Assembly (NCBI GenBank): GCA_947498125.1 | Contig: CANMJH010000003.1 | Coordinates: forward strand, 413,808 to 470,760 | DNA: 56,953 bases | DNA from: an uncultured Nioella sp. | GTDB lineage: Bacteria; Pseudomonadota; Alphaproteobacteria; Rhodobacterales; Rhodobacteraceae | Reading direction: 5' to 3' | Shown: positions 9,396 to 17,298 of the stretch, piece after piece | Numbering within the stretch: the stretch's first letter is position 1 | Layout: each line of letters begins with the position of its first letter | The notes under the pieces: generated by a model | Databases searched by the model: none | Told to the model about the DNA's origin: nothing | What the model saw: only the letters and a program-made list of their open reading frames with translations | Position numbers and translations under genes: made by a program

Positions 9396-10871
9396 ATGGC
9401 CAAGCAAAAGAAACAGCCCCGCCCCAAGGCAGAAACGCCAAAGGGTTTCCGCGATTATTTCGGCGTGGAGGTGACTGAGCGCACAAAGATGCTGCGCCAG
9501 ATTGGCGACGTGTATCATCGCTATGGCTTTGACCCTCTAGAGACCTCGGCGGTTGAGACGGTTGAGGCGCTTGGGAAATTCCTACCCGATGTGGATCGCC
9601 CCAATGAGGGTGTTTTTGCGTGGCAGGACGAAGACGAAAAATGGCTGGCGCTGCGCTATGACATGACCGCGCCTTTGGCTCGCGTTGCCGCGCAGTTCCG
9701 CAATGATCTGCCGATGCCGTATCGCCGCTTCACGATGGGGCCGGTTTGGCGCAACGAAAAGCCCGGTCCGGGACGGTTCCGCCAGTTCTATCAATGTGAC
9801 GCCGATACAGTTGGCGCGTCTTCCGTGGCCGCCGATGCCGAGATTTGCGCGATGCTGGCGGACACGCTTGAGGCTGTTGGCATTCCGCGTGGGGATTACC
9901 TTGTGCGGGTCAATAACCGCAAAGTGCTGAACGGTGTTTTAGAGGCGATGGGCCTTGGCGATGATCAGGCCACGCGCGACAATGTTCTGCGGACCATCGA
10001 TAAATTTGACAAGGTTGGTCAGGCCGGGGTGCGCGAGCTGCTTGGAAAAGGCCGGTTGGATGCGTCGGGTGCTTATATTGATGGTGTTGGGCTAACGGAT
10101 GCTCAGGCCGAGCCTGTGATTGCCTTCCTCACGTCGAAAGGCGCGGATGCTGCGGAAACCTTGGCAAATCTACGCGCGGCGATCGGGGACTCGAAAGTTG
10201 GCGCCGAGGGCGTGGACGAGCTTGAGACGATCGCGGCGTCGCTTGCAGCTCAAGGATACGGACCAGATCGGATCGAGATTGATCCGTCGGTTGTTCGCGG
10301 TTTGGGGTATTACACTGGTCCGGTTTATGAAGCCGAGCTGACCTTCGAAGTGCTCGACGAAAAGGGGCGCCCGCGCCAATTTGGATCGGTTGCTGGCGGT
10401 GGTCGTTATGATGATTTGGTCAAGCGCTTTACGGGCCAGCAAGTGCCTGCGACGGGCGTATCGATTGGCGTTGATCGGCTGCTGGCTGCGCTTCGCGCCA
10501 AGGGCCGGATGGGCGGAACTGCCAAAGGCCCTGTGGTTGTGACGGTTATGGATAAGGCCCGGATGCCTGAATATCAGGCGATGGCGACCACGCTGCGCCA
10601 AGCGGGTATTCGCGCCGAGGTCTACCTTGGGAACCCCAAGAATTTTGGCAACCAGCTTAAATACGCTGATAAGCGGAACAGCCCGGTGGCGATCATCCAA
10701 GGTTCGGATGAGGCGGAACGCGGCGTTGTTCAAATCAAAGATTTGGTTCTTGGCGCAAAGATTGCCGAGGATGCAACGCTGGAAGAGTGGAAATCACAAC
10801 CCGCGCAGCGTGAAGTGGCCATTGCAGATCTTGTAAAAGAAGTTCGGGCAATTCTGGACCAAGACGCATGA
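9396..10871 (+). CDS. hisS: Histidyl-tRNA synthetase
   Basis: Class II aminoacyl-tRNA synthetase charging tRNA-His, 491 residues. Motif 2 region reads [24 protein letters not shown] with the motif-2 loop, and the histidine-specific segment is [15 protein letters not shown] near residue 302. Motif 3 is in [11 protein letters not shown] near 361. The HisRS anticodon-binding domain fills the C-terminus. The sequence [15 protein letters not shown] resembles the eukaryote-like HisRS group that some alphaproteobacteria use together with a tRNA-His lacking G-1; this is known for the clade but inferred here. First gene of hisS-hisZ-hisG; its stop overlaps hisZ by ATGA. Confidence 0.96.
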   Translation: MAKQKKQPRPKAETPKGFRDYFGVEVTERTKMLRQIGDVYHRYGFDPLETSAVETVEALGKFLPDVDRPNEGVFAWQDEDEKWLALRYDMTAPLARVAAQFRNDLPMPYRRFTMGPVWRNEKPGPGRFRQFYQCDADTVGASSVAADAEICAMLADTLEAVGIPRGDYLVRVNNRKVLNGVLEAMGLGDDQATRDNVLRTIDKFDKVGQAGVRELLGKGRLDASGAYIDGVGLTDAQAEPVIAFLTSKGADAAETLANLRAAIGDSKVGAEGVDELETIAASLAAQGYGPDRIEIDPSVVRGLGYYTGPVYEAELTFEVLDEKGRPRQFGSVAGGGRYDDLVKRFTGQQVPATGVSIGVDRLLAALRAKGRMGGTAKGPVVVTVMDKARMPEYQAMATTLRQAGIRAEVYLGNPKNFGNQLKYADKRNSPVAIIQGSDEAERGVVQIKDLVLGAKIAEDATLEEWKSQPAQREVAIADLVKEVRAILDQDA

Positions 10872-11974
10872 GTGACCTTGCACGTGTTCGGGCCGAGGCA
10901 GATCGGCTCTTCTCCTTTTTCAAGGCGCAAGGATCGCGTGTTGTTGACGCGCAGCTTTTGCAGCCAGCGGGCACTTTTCTGGACCTCTACGGCGAGGATA
11001 TTCGCGCGCGCGCCTATGTAACACACGACCCGGATCGCGGCGAGATGATGCTGCGCCCCGACTTCACAGTACCAGTTGTACAGCAACATATGATCGAAGG
11101 CGGCGAGCCTGCGCGTTATACTTATAGCGGCGAAGTCTTTCGGATGCAGAGCTCGGGCTCGGGGCGGGCGACCGAATATCTGCAAGTTGGTTACGAGCTT
11201 TTTGATCGCGATGCGCCTGAGGCGGCGGATGCAGAAGTTTTCTCGCTTTTTGCCGAGGTTCTGTCACCGCTCGGATTGAAGCCATCAACCGGTGATATCG
11301 GTATCTTGAAAGCGGCCGTTTCCAGCCTGTCGACCACTGAAAAGCGCAAGGCGGCGTTGATGCGCCATATCTGGCGTCCGCGCCGGTTCCGTTCGCTTTT
11401 GGACCAGTTCACGGGCCGGGTTGCGAAAACGCCTGCGCGGCTTGCGCTGTTGGCAACGCTGCAAAAAGAGGGTGCCGATGCCCTTATGGATCGCGCTGGC
11501 CCCGATATTGGTCTGCGCAGCCAAGCCGAAGTCTTTGCGCGTCTGAACACGCTGAAAGAGGACGCGGCTGCGCCCCCCATTGGCCGCGCCGAGGCTGAGG
11601 TTTTGGATATGATCCTTGCCTTGCGCGAAACGCTGCCCAACGCCTATGAGCAGCTGAGCGATCTAGCGGTTGATCTGCCGGGGATGGTTCCTGCTTTGGA
11701 CAAAATGGCCCGCCGGATGGATGCACTTCGGGCGGCTGGTGTTGATGTTGACGGATTGCCCTTTGAGGCCAGCTTTGGTCGCACCACGATGGAATATTAT
11801 GACGGGTTTGTTTTTGGGTTCTCGGATGAACGCCGCCCCGACTTGCCGCCAGTTGCAACCGGCGGGCGCTATGATGCGCTGACGCGAGTCTTGGGGCGCG
11901 GGCAAGAAATTCCGGCAGTTGGAGGCGTGATCCGCCCGGCCTTGCTCGCCCATTTGCTGGAGGATCTGGTATGA
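10868..11974 (+). CDS. hisZ: ATP phosphoribosyltransferase regulatory subunit
   Basis: A HisRS paralogue (368 residues) that lacks tRNA charging and instead forms a hetero-octamer with short HisG, making it active and histidine-sensitive. It retains the class II core (RPDFTVPV at about 62-69, YSGEVFRM at 83-90, [13 protein letters not shown] near 293 and [15 protein letters not shown] near 323) but lacks the C-terminal anticodon-binding domain. Both ends overlap neighbours by 4 bases, so hisS, hisZ and hisG are co-translated. Presence of the short HisG next door supports the regulatory rather than synthetase role. Confidence 0.93.
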   Translation: MSDLARVRAEADRLFSFFKAQGSRVVDAQLLQPAGTFLDLYGEDIRARAYVTHDPDRGEMMLRPDFTVPVVQQHMIEGGEPARYTYSGEVFRMQSSGSGRATEYLQVGYELFDRDAPEAADAEVFSLFAEVLSPLGLKPSTGDIGILKAAVSSLSTTEKRKAALMRHIWRPRRFRSLLDQFTGRVAKTPARLALLATLQKEGADALMDRAGPDIGLRSQAEVFARLNTLKEDAAAPPIGRAEAEVLDMILALRETLPNAYEQLSDLAVDLPGMVPALDKMARRMDALRAAGVDVDGLPFEASFGRTTMEYYDGFVFGFSDERRPDLPPVATGGRYDALTRVLGRGQEIPAVGGVIRPALLAHLLEDLV

Positions 11975-12660
11975 CCCTGAAGCTTGGCGTGCCGTCCAAA
12001 GGGCGGCTGATGGACAAAACCTTTGATTGGTTTGCCGCGCACGGGATCACTATGACGCGCACCGGTTCGGACCGTGAATATGCCGCGAAGGTTGATGGCG
12101 CGGATTTGGAGTTGGTGTTGCTTAGCGCCGGTGAGATCCCGCGCGAATTGCAAGCTGGGCGGATTCATTTGGGCGTCACCGGCAGCGATCTGGTGCGCGA
12201 AAGAATCCCCTCATGGCAAGATGTCGTCAAAGAGCTTCAACCGCTTGGTTTTGGTCACGCTGACCTGATTATCGCGGTGCCGGCTTGCTGGGTTGATGTT
12301 GTTACACTGGATGATCTGGATGCTGCGGCGGCCGCGTTCAGGGCCACCCATGGCCACAGGTTGCGCATTGCCACGAAGTATCATCGGCTTGTCCGAGAAT
12401 TCCTGCAAGATGCGGGTGTCGCCGATTACCAACTGGTCGATAGTCAGGGCGCGACCGAAGGCACGGTAAAGAACATGACGGCAGAGGCGGTGGCAGACAT
12501 CACCTCAACCGGGGATACTTTGCGTGCCAACCACTTGGCAATTCTGACGGACGGATTGATTCACCGCAGTCAGGCGGTGCTTTTTAAATCGAAGACGGCG
12601 GATTGGTCGGGCGACGCCCGGTCGATCTTGGATGACTTGCTCGATAATTTGCCCGGCTAG
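11971..12660 (+). CDS. hisG: ATP phosphoribosyltransferase, short form
   Basis: First enzyme of histidine biosynthesis: joins ATP and PRPP to phosphoribosyl-ATP. At 229 residues it is the short form, which lacks the C-terminal regulatory domain and depends on HisZ. Recognisable segments are LGVPSKGRLMDKT at the N-terminus, GVTGSDLVRE near residues 68-77, and the PRPP-binding loop VDSQGATEGTVKNM near 155-168. The start overlaps hisZ. It ends 4 bases from the convergent signal peptidase gene, leaving no room for a separate terminator. Confidence 0.95.
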   Translation: MTLKLGVPSKGRLMDKTFDWFAAHGITMTRTGSDREYAAKVDGADLELVLLSAGEIPRELQAGRIHLGVTGSDLVRERIPSWQDVVKELQPLGFGHADLIIAVPACWVDVVTLDDLDAAAAAFRATHGHRLRIATKYHRLVREFLQDAGVADYQLVDSQGATEGTVKNMTAEAVADITSTGDTLRANHLAILTDGLIHRSQAVLFKSKTADWSGDARSILDDLLDNLPG

Positions 12661-12663
12661 GGA

Positions 12664-13320
12664 TTATTCTACGCGAAAGCCCCAGATTGCGTCCAATGGG
12701 ACCATGCCGAGACCGCGTGGCGCGGCGAACCTGCTATCAAGTGAGTTGTCGCGATTGTCGCCCATTACAAAAACATGGCCTTCGGGAACCGTAAACAGAT
12801 CCGTGTTGTCGGCCCAGTCGTCGTTTCGGATGCTCAAGATTGAATAACTGCTTCTGTTAGGCAGTGTTTCCTGCAACTGGCGCGAAACGCAGACATTCTC
12901 GGCGGTGATTGGTTCGCTGCATTGGGGGAAAGCACCAGAAAGTGTTTCTTCAAAGGGGCGGGAATGATCGGGCAGTGGCGTTAGCTGTGCCGGAACGCCA
13001 TTCAGATACAACACCCCATCCCTCATTTGGACGGTATCACCAGCGTGACCGATGAGACGTTTAACAAAGCCGCCCGAAAGATGGGCGACGGTAAATTCGA
13101 TGACGGACCCTCTTGGGATTATCCCCATCTCTGGATGCCAGCGCCGCACAACAAAGCAGTCTCCGTTTTCCAAGGTTGGCGTCATTGAAGCGCCCGCAGC
13201 GAAAAGTGCGCGATGGCTTGGGAAAATGCACTGCGCGCAAAAGCAAACCGGATTTTGCGCTGTGGCTGTTAGGGGCAGGCAAGTCAGAAACATGAATGCC
13301 AAAAACCGCAATGCCCGCAT
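12664..13320 (-). CDS. Exported S26-family signal peptidase with an N-terminal CFCAQC motif
   Basis: Serine-lysine protease of the LepB/TraF type, 218 residues. The catalytic Ser45 lies in GASMTPTLENGD, the general-base Lys87 in GGFVKRLIGHAGD, and the box E motif is GDNRDNSLDSR near residue 187. Unlike normal LepB it has no transmembrane anchor hairpin; it starts with what looks like a signal peptide (MRALRFLAFMFLTC... ATAQ, possible cleavage after residue 21), followed by Cys 26, 28 and 31. It may be a periplasmic or membrane-tethered specialised peptidase. The start shares one base with the DUF1489 stop (TAATG), so they form an operon. Family firm, substrate unknown. Confidence 0.85.
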   Translation of the reverse strand: MRALRFLAFMFLTCLPLTATAQNPVCFCAQCIFPSHRALFAAGASMTPTLENGDCFVVRRWHPEMGIIPRGSVIEFTVAHLSGGFVKRLIGHAGDTVQMRDGVLYLNGVPAQLTPLPDHSRPFEETLSGAFPQCSEPITAENVCVSRQLQETLPNRSSYSILSIRNDDWADNTDLFTVPEGHVFVMGDNRDNSLDSRFAAPRGLGMVPLDAIWGFRVE

Positions 13321-13754
13321 TACCTCACCCCAAGCTCGGCGAGCGCTGACTGCAATTCGGTGGGAAGCTCTTCTTCGCGCGCCCGGGCCTTGGTCAGGTC
13401 GGCAGGCGCGTCTTCAGGTTTGAGATAGCGCCAGCCCTGAAAGGCGCGTTTTGGGGTGCTTTCAACCCGGATGAGTTCACGGTCCAAAACAATTCCGCAT
13501 CGGCGAATGCCGTCCTCGCGGATCACTTCATCCAGAGCGACGATTTTCTGGCGCGCTTGGATAACACCTTTGATCACCCAGTAGATTGAGCCACCTTTAA
13601 GGATCTCGGCCTCGCGTTTGGGCCACATACGCGTGACATGGCGCGGCTCTTTGTCGGGCCAATTCAGGCGCGCGATGTCTTGCCAGTCGGCCAAAGTCTC
13701 AACCGATTCTGTACCGACCGATAGCTTGACCAGATGAATGAAATTACCAGACAT
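13320..13754 (-). CDS. DUF1489 family protein
   Basis: A 144-residue protein that matches the alphaproteobacterial DUF1489 family as I recall it: begins MSGNFIHLVKLSVG, contains YWVIKGVIQARQKI near residues 58-71 and RCGIVLDRELIRVE near 85-98, and ends with an Ala/Glu-rich helix. Function unknown; no membrane segment or signal peptide. A GGAGGG site precedes the ATG. It is first gene of a two-gene operon with the signal peptidase and is transcribed divergently from nrdJ. Confidence 0.82.
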   Translation of the reverse strand: MSGNFIHLVKLSVGTESVETLADWQDIARLNWPDKEPRHVTRMWPKREAEILKGGSIYWVIKGVIQARQKIVALDEVIREDGIRRCGIVLDRELIRVESTPKRAFQGWRYLKPEDAPADLTKARAREEELPTELQSALAELGVR

Positions 13755-13774
13755 GAACCGCCCTCCGAACCCAT

Positions 13775-13803
13775 AAGATAGCGCTCTGTTGCAGGATTGC
13801 CAA
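13775..13803 (-). promoter_or_regulatory. Sigma-70 type promoter for the DUF1489 operon
   Basis: On the minus strand TTGGCA (13803-13798), 17-base spacer, TATCTT (13780-13775). This is close to the housekeeping consensus and lies about 20 bases upstream of the DUF1489 start codon. Confidence 0.6.
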
Positions 13804-13804
13804 G

Positions 13805-13834
13805 TTGACTAATGGAAGGTCTTGTGGGTATTCT
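13805..13834 (+). promoter_or_regulatory. Sigma-70 type promoter for nrdJ
   Basis: TTGACT (13805-13810), 18-base spacer, TATTCT (13829-13834). The -35 box is one base from the -35 box of the divergent promoter, so the two compete for polymerase. Confidence 0.55.
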
Positions 13835-13850
13835 GCCCACCTTCCACAAG
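13814..13850. promoter_or_regulatory. Overlapping inverted repeats over the nrdJ promoter
   Basis: Three dyads share this stretch: GGAAGGT (13814-13820) with ACCTTCC (13839-13845); CTTGTGG (13821-13827) with CCACAAG (13844-13850); and GTGGG (13824-13828) with CCCAC (13836-13840). They span the -10 box, so an operator is more likely than an RNA switch. They do not resemble the NrdR box consensus, and no cobalamin riboswitch is present. Confidence 0.55.
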
Positions 13851-13867
13851 AACTAGGACGGGACCCT

Positions 13868-16135
13868 ATGAGCCGCTTTTCTGCTCCGATTGCTGAACAA
13901 ATCTGGGATATGAAGTATCGGCTTAAGGAAGCCGATGGCACGCCGATCGATCAAACGATCGAAGATAGCTGGCGACGAATCGCCCGTGCCTTGGCCGAGG
14001 TCGAGGACCAGCCAGCGCAGTGGGAAGACAAATTTTACTCCGCCCTTGAAGATTTCAAATACCTTCCGGCGGGCCGTATCACCGCGGGCGCAGGCACAGG
14101 GCGCAATGTGACGCTTTTCAATTGTTTCGTCATGGGCACGATCGAAGACAGCCTTGGCGGTATATTTGAGAATCTGAAAGAAGCAGCCTTAACGATGCAG
14201 CAGGGCGGCGGGATTGGCTATGATTTCTCAACCATCCGGCCCAAAGGTGCAGATGTAAAAGGCGTGGCTGCCGATGCCTCGGGGCCCTTGTCTTTCATGG
14301 ATGTCTGGGATGCGATGTGCCGCACAATCATGTCTGCGGGCAGTCGCCGCGGTGCAATGATGGCAACGATGCGCTGCGATCATCCGGATATCGAAGATTT
14401 CATCACCGCCAAGTCAGACGCGGCCCGCTTGCGGATGTTCAACGTCTCAGTGCTGATCACTGACCCGTTTATGGAAGCGGTAAAGGCCGACGGACCGTGG
14501 GAGTTGGTTTTCGAGGATAAGGTTTTCAAAACCGTCAACGCGCGTGATCTGTGGAACCAGATCATGCAGTCGACCTATGATTATGCCGAGCCGGGCGTGA
14601 TCTTTATCGACCGAATCAATGCCGCCAATAACCTGTCCTATGTCGAACAAATCGCTGCAACCAACCCCTGCGGTGAGCAGCCTTTGCCGCCCTATGGCGC
14701 TTGTTTGCTTGGTTCGGTGAACCTCGCACGCTTGGTCGCCAATCCGTTTGAAAAGGGTGCCGAGCTTGACCTGGTGGCTCTTGACGATTTGGTCGCCGTG
14801 GCCGTGCGTATGATGGATAACGTTGTTGATGCCAGCCGGTTCCCATTGGAAGCGCAGGCACAGGAAGCTGCCGCAAAACGCCGGATTGGGCTTGGTGTTA
14901 CCGGTCTTGCCGATGCGCTTTTGATGCTTGGCCTGAAATACGGATCTGATGAGGCTGCCGCGCAGACCGAGGCGTGGATGAAGCAAATCGCGCATGCCTC
15001 TTACCGCGCGTCTGTAGAGCTTGCCAAAGAGCGCGGCGCGTTCCCGCTTTTTGACGCCGATCAGTTCCTTGCTTCGGGCAATATGCAAAACATGGATGAA
15101 AGCTTGCGCGCTGATATCCGCAAACACGGCATCCGCAACGCGCTACTGACGTCTATCGCGCCAACGGGTACGATCAGCCTTTATGCGGGCAATGTCAGCT
15201 CGGGCATCGAGCCAGTCTTTGCTTACGCTTATACCCGCAAAGTTTTGCAGCGTGACGGCAGCCGCACCGAAGAAGAAGTCGTGGACTACGCGGTTAAGCT
15301 CTGGCGCGATAAGATGGGTGACGCCGAGCTGCCAGATTTCTTCGTCAACGCGCAGACACTTGCGCCGTTGGCTCATGTGAAAATGCAGGCCGCAGCGCAA
15401 AAGTGGATCGACAGTTCGATCTCGAAAACCATCAATTGCCCCGAAGACATCAGCTTTGAAGACTTTAAGTCGGTCTATATGCAAGCGTGGGATACGGGCT
15501 GTAAGGGCTGCACGACTTACCGGCCCAATGACGTGACCGGGTCAGTTTTGTCTGTAAGTGAAAGCGAAGAAGCCACGCCGGCCCAAGCCGATGATGATGG
15601 CGATGTGGTTTATATCGCCGAACCTCTGGATCGCCCGCAAGAGCTTGAGGGACATACTTACAAGCTGAAATGGCCAGACTCGAACCACGCGATTTACATC
15701 ACGATCAATGATATCGTCATTTCCGGCCATCGCCGCCCGTTTGAGATCTTCATCAACTCCAAAAACATGGAGCATTACGCGTGGACGGTTGCTTTGACGC
15801 GGATGGTGTCAGCCGTGTTCCGGCGTGGCGGGGATATCTCGTTTGTGGTTGAGGAATTGAAGGCGGTCTTTGATCCGCGCGGCGGTGCATGGATGCAGGG
15901 CAAATATGTGCCGTCCATCCTTGCTGCGATTGGCGGCGTAATTGAACGCCATTTGATTGCGATCGGCTTCATCGAAGGCGAAGGGATGGGCCTAAAAACC
16001 GATCCAACCGCCGAGATCATGGAAATTGGCGGGCGCCCTAAAACGGCGGCTTGCCCCAGTTGCGGCGAGCATGGGGTGCGAATGGTCGAAGGATGTATGA
16101 CCTGCCCAAGCTGTGGGCATTCAAAATGCGCCTAA
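13868..16135 (+). CDS. nrdJ: Adenosylcobalamin-dependent ribonucleotide reductase (class II)
   Basis: Makes deoxyribonucleotides using coenzyme B12, with no oxygen requirement. From the ATG at 13868 the protein has 755 residues. The active-site triad is N266, C268, E270 in NPCGEQPL. Other core segments are NCFVMGTIEDSLGGIFEN near 85, QQGGGIGYDFS, and APTGTISLYAGNVSSGIEP near 435. The C-terminus is a zinc-ribbon-like tail with CPSCGEHG and CMTCPSCGHSKCA, whose cysteines could shuttle electrons from thioredoxin. A longer in-frame TTG at 13805 is rejected because it would translate the promoter. Likely the main RNR in this lineage. Confidence 0.94.
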   Translation: MSRFSAPIAEQIWDMKYRLKEADGTPIDQTIEDSWRRIARALAEVEDQPAQWEDKFYSALEDFKYLPAGRITAGAGTGRNVTLFNCFVMGTIEDSLGGIFENLKEAALTMQQGGGIGYDFSTIRPKGADVKGVAADASGPLSFMDVWDAMCRTIMSAGSRRGAMMATMRCDHPDIEDFITAKSDAARLRMFNVSVLITDPFMEAVKADGPWELVFEDKVFKTVNARDLWNQIMQSTYDYAEPGVIFIDRINAANNLSYVEQIAATNPCGEQPLPPYGACLLGSVNLARLVANPFEKGAELDLVALDDLVAVAVRMMDNVVDASRFPLEAQAQEAAAKRRIGLGVTGLADALLMLGLKYGSDEAAAQTEAWMKQIAHASYRASVELAKERGAFPLFDADQFLASGNMQNMDESLRADIRKHGIRNALLTSIAPTGTISLYAGNVSSGIEPVFAYAYTRKVLQRDGSRTEEEVVDYAVKLWRDKMGDAELPDFFVNAQTLAPLAHVKMQAAAQKWIDSSISKTINCPEDISFEDFKSVYMQAWDTGCKGCTTYRPNDVTGSVLSVSESEEATPAQADDDGDVVYIAEPLDRPQELEGHTYKLKWPDSNHAIYITINDIVISGHRRPFEIFINSKNMEHYAWTVALTRMVSAVFRRGGDISFVVEELKAVFDPRGGAWMQGKYVPSILAAIGGVIERHLIAIGFIEGEGMGLKTDPTAEIMEIGGRPKTAACPSCGEHGVRMVEGCMTCPSCGHSKCA

Positions 16136-16143
16136 CGGGCTTT

Positions 16144-16175
16144 GGCGCGGTGTAATTCCGCCGCGCCTAAATTTT
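16144..16175 (+). terminator. Terminator after nrdJ
   Basis: GGCGCGG (16144-16150), 10-base loop, CCGCGCC (16161-16167), then TAAATTTT. It begins 9 bases after the nrdJ stop. Confidence 0.7.
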
Positions 16176-16275
16176 CCTGCACAAGCCTATGGGCAGCGAA
16201 TCTGTTCCGTGATAGTTTTGCCTCAATTGATGGCTAACCTGCGGCAAACGCGGGGCCAGAGCAGAGGCGACAGTG

Positions 16276-17193
16276 ATGATACGGGCATTAGGTCAAGCAG
16301 GGCTTATTCTATTTGCATCTTTGATGGTGGCCCCAGTGGCCGAGGCGCAGGACCGCAGTAATCTGGGTCAAGCGCGGCTATTTACCAACGACTTTTTAGG
16401 CGATGGACGTGACCGTTGGCGGTCTGGATCATATGGTGTCAGCACTGTGCGGGGCCCGTCTTGGAATGGCGTATTGCCGATGCAAATTGGCGAAATCATG
16501 GAATACCGTTTTCGCGGTGAAGTGATTACGCCAGCCTCAGTCAATAACCCTGACCCTGCGGATCGGCTTTATGCTGGTGTCCTGTCTGTCGGCGCGCATA
16601 GTCATTTTGGCTGGCGCGGGCTTGAGGTGTCTGCGGGTGCCGATCTTGTCGCGATTGGCGAGCAAACCGGCATCTCTGGCCTGCAAGAGGCCGTGCATGA
16701 TGTCTTTTCACTCCAATCTCTGAATGTTGACAACTTTCAGGTGGAAAACGGGTTCTTCCTGCATGGCACGCTTGAAGTCGCGCAAGAGTTCTATGTGAAC
16801 GGTGCGCGCGTGCGTCCGTTTGTTGAGCTGCAGGCCGGCGTTGAAACCATGGCGCGGGCCGGTGTGGATTTCACATTTGGTGGCTACGGCGAAGGCGGAT
16901 TGCGTTTGCGTGATCACACAACTGGCCACCGGATCAGCGCTATCGATAGTGAAGAGGATAGCGGCTATTCCCTTCTGTTGGGCGGCGATATCGCTTACGT
17001 AGACAGCTCGCAATATCTGCCCTCGGATCAGGGGTATGAGGTTGAAGAAACCCGGTACCGGCTGCGCGGCGGCGTGAACTACGCCTTTGGCCATTCGAAC
17101 ATCTTTTATGGGCTAACGTATCTCTCAGAAGAATTCGTCGGCCAGACCGAAGGTCAGACGATCGGCTCGCTCACCGTAAATATCGAATTCTGA
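16276..17193 (+). CDS. LpxR-like lipid A 3'-O-deacylase (DUF2219)
   Basis: Outer-membrane beta-barrel hydrolase candidate, 305 residues from ATG 16276 (a GTG directly before it is the alternative). A signal peptide ends near A24 (VAEAQ). After it, RLFTNDFLGDGRDRWRSGSY matches the start of LpxR proteins, in which the Asn-Asp pair contributes to the active site (N38, D39 here). The segment VAIGEQTGISGLQEAVHDVF near residue 138 corresponds to the family region holding the catalytic His. Alternating beta-strand patterns and a terminal Phe fit a barrel. It would remove an acyl chain from lipid A, altering envelope properties. Family probable, activity inferred. Confidence 0.8.
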   Translation: MIRALGQAGLILFASLMVAPVAEAQDRSNLGQARLFTNDFLGDGRDRWRSGSYGVSTVRGPSWNGVLPMQIGEIMEYRFRGEVITPASVNNPDPADRLYAGVLSVGAHSHFGWRGLEVSAGADLVAIGEQTGISGLQEAVHDVFSLQSLNVDNFQVENGFFLHGTLEVAQEFYVNGARVRPFVELQAGVETMARAGVDFTFGGYGEGGLRLRDHTTGHRISAIDSEEDSGYSLLLGGDIAYVDSSQYLPSDQGYEVEETRYRLRGGVNYAFGHSNIFYGLTYLSEEFVGQTEGQTIGSLTVNIEF

Positions 17194-17201
17194 TAAATTC
17201 C

Positions 17202-17254
17202 GAATCAAAATTCGAATCACCCTCTTCACAGGGTGATTCGCCCGTGTTAGAATC
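17202..17254. promoter_or_regulatory. Perfect 11-bp hairpin with a cluster of four GANTC sites
   Basis: CGAATCACCCT (17213-17223), loop CTTCAC, AGGGTGATTCG (17230-17240) is a perfect inverted repeat. Four GANTC words lie at 17202, 17214, 17235 and 17250; GANTC is the CcrM methylation target in alphaproteobacteria, and one per 256 bases is expected. The hairpin is not followed by T residues. It may be the lpxR terminator or an operator for the Hint gene 45 bases downstream. Confidence 0.6.
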
Positions 17255-17298
17255 GCGCTCAACGGGTGGAAAAACCAATAATAACAGGCGGAAGTAGT

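Noticed and set aside
13755-13867. Cobalamin riboswitch upstream of nrdJ
   Set aside because: The gap is about 110 bases, too short, and no B12-box-like sequence is present.
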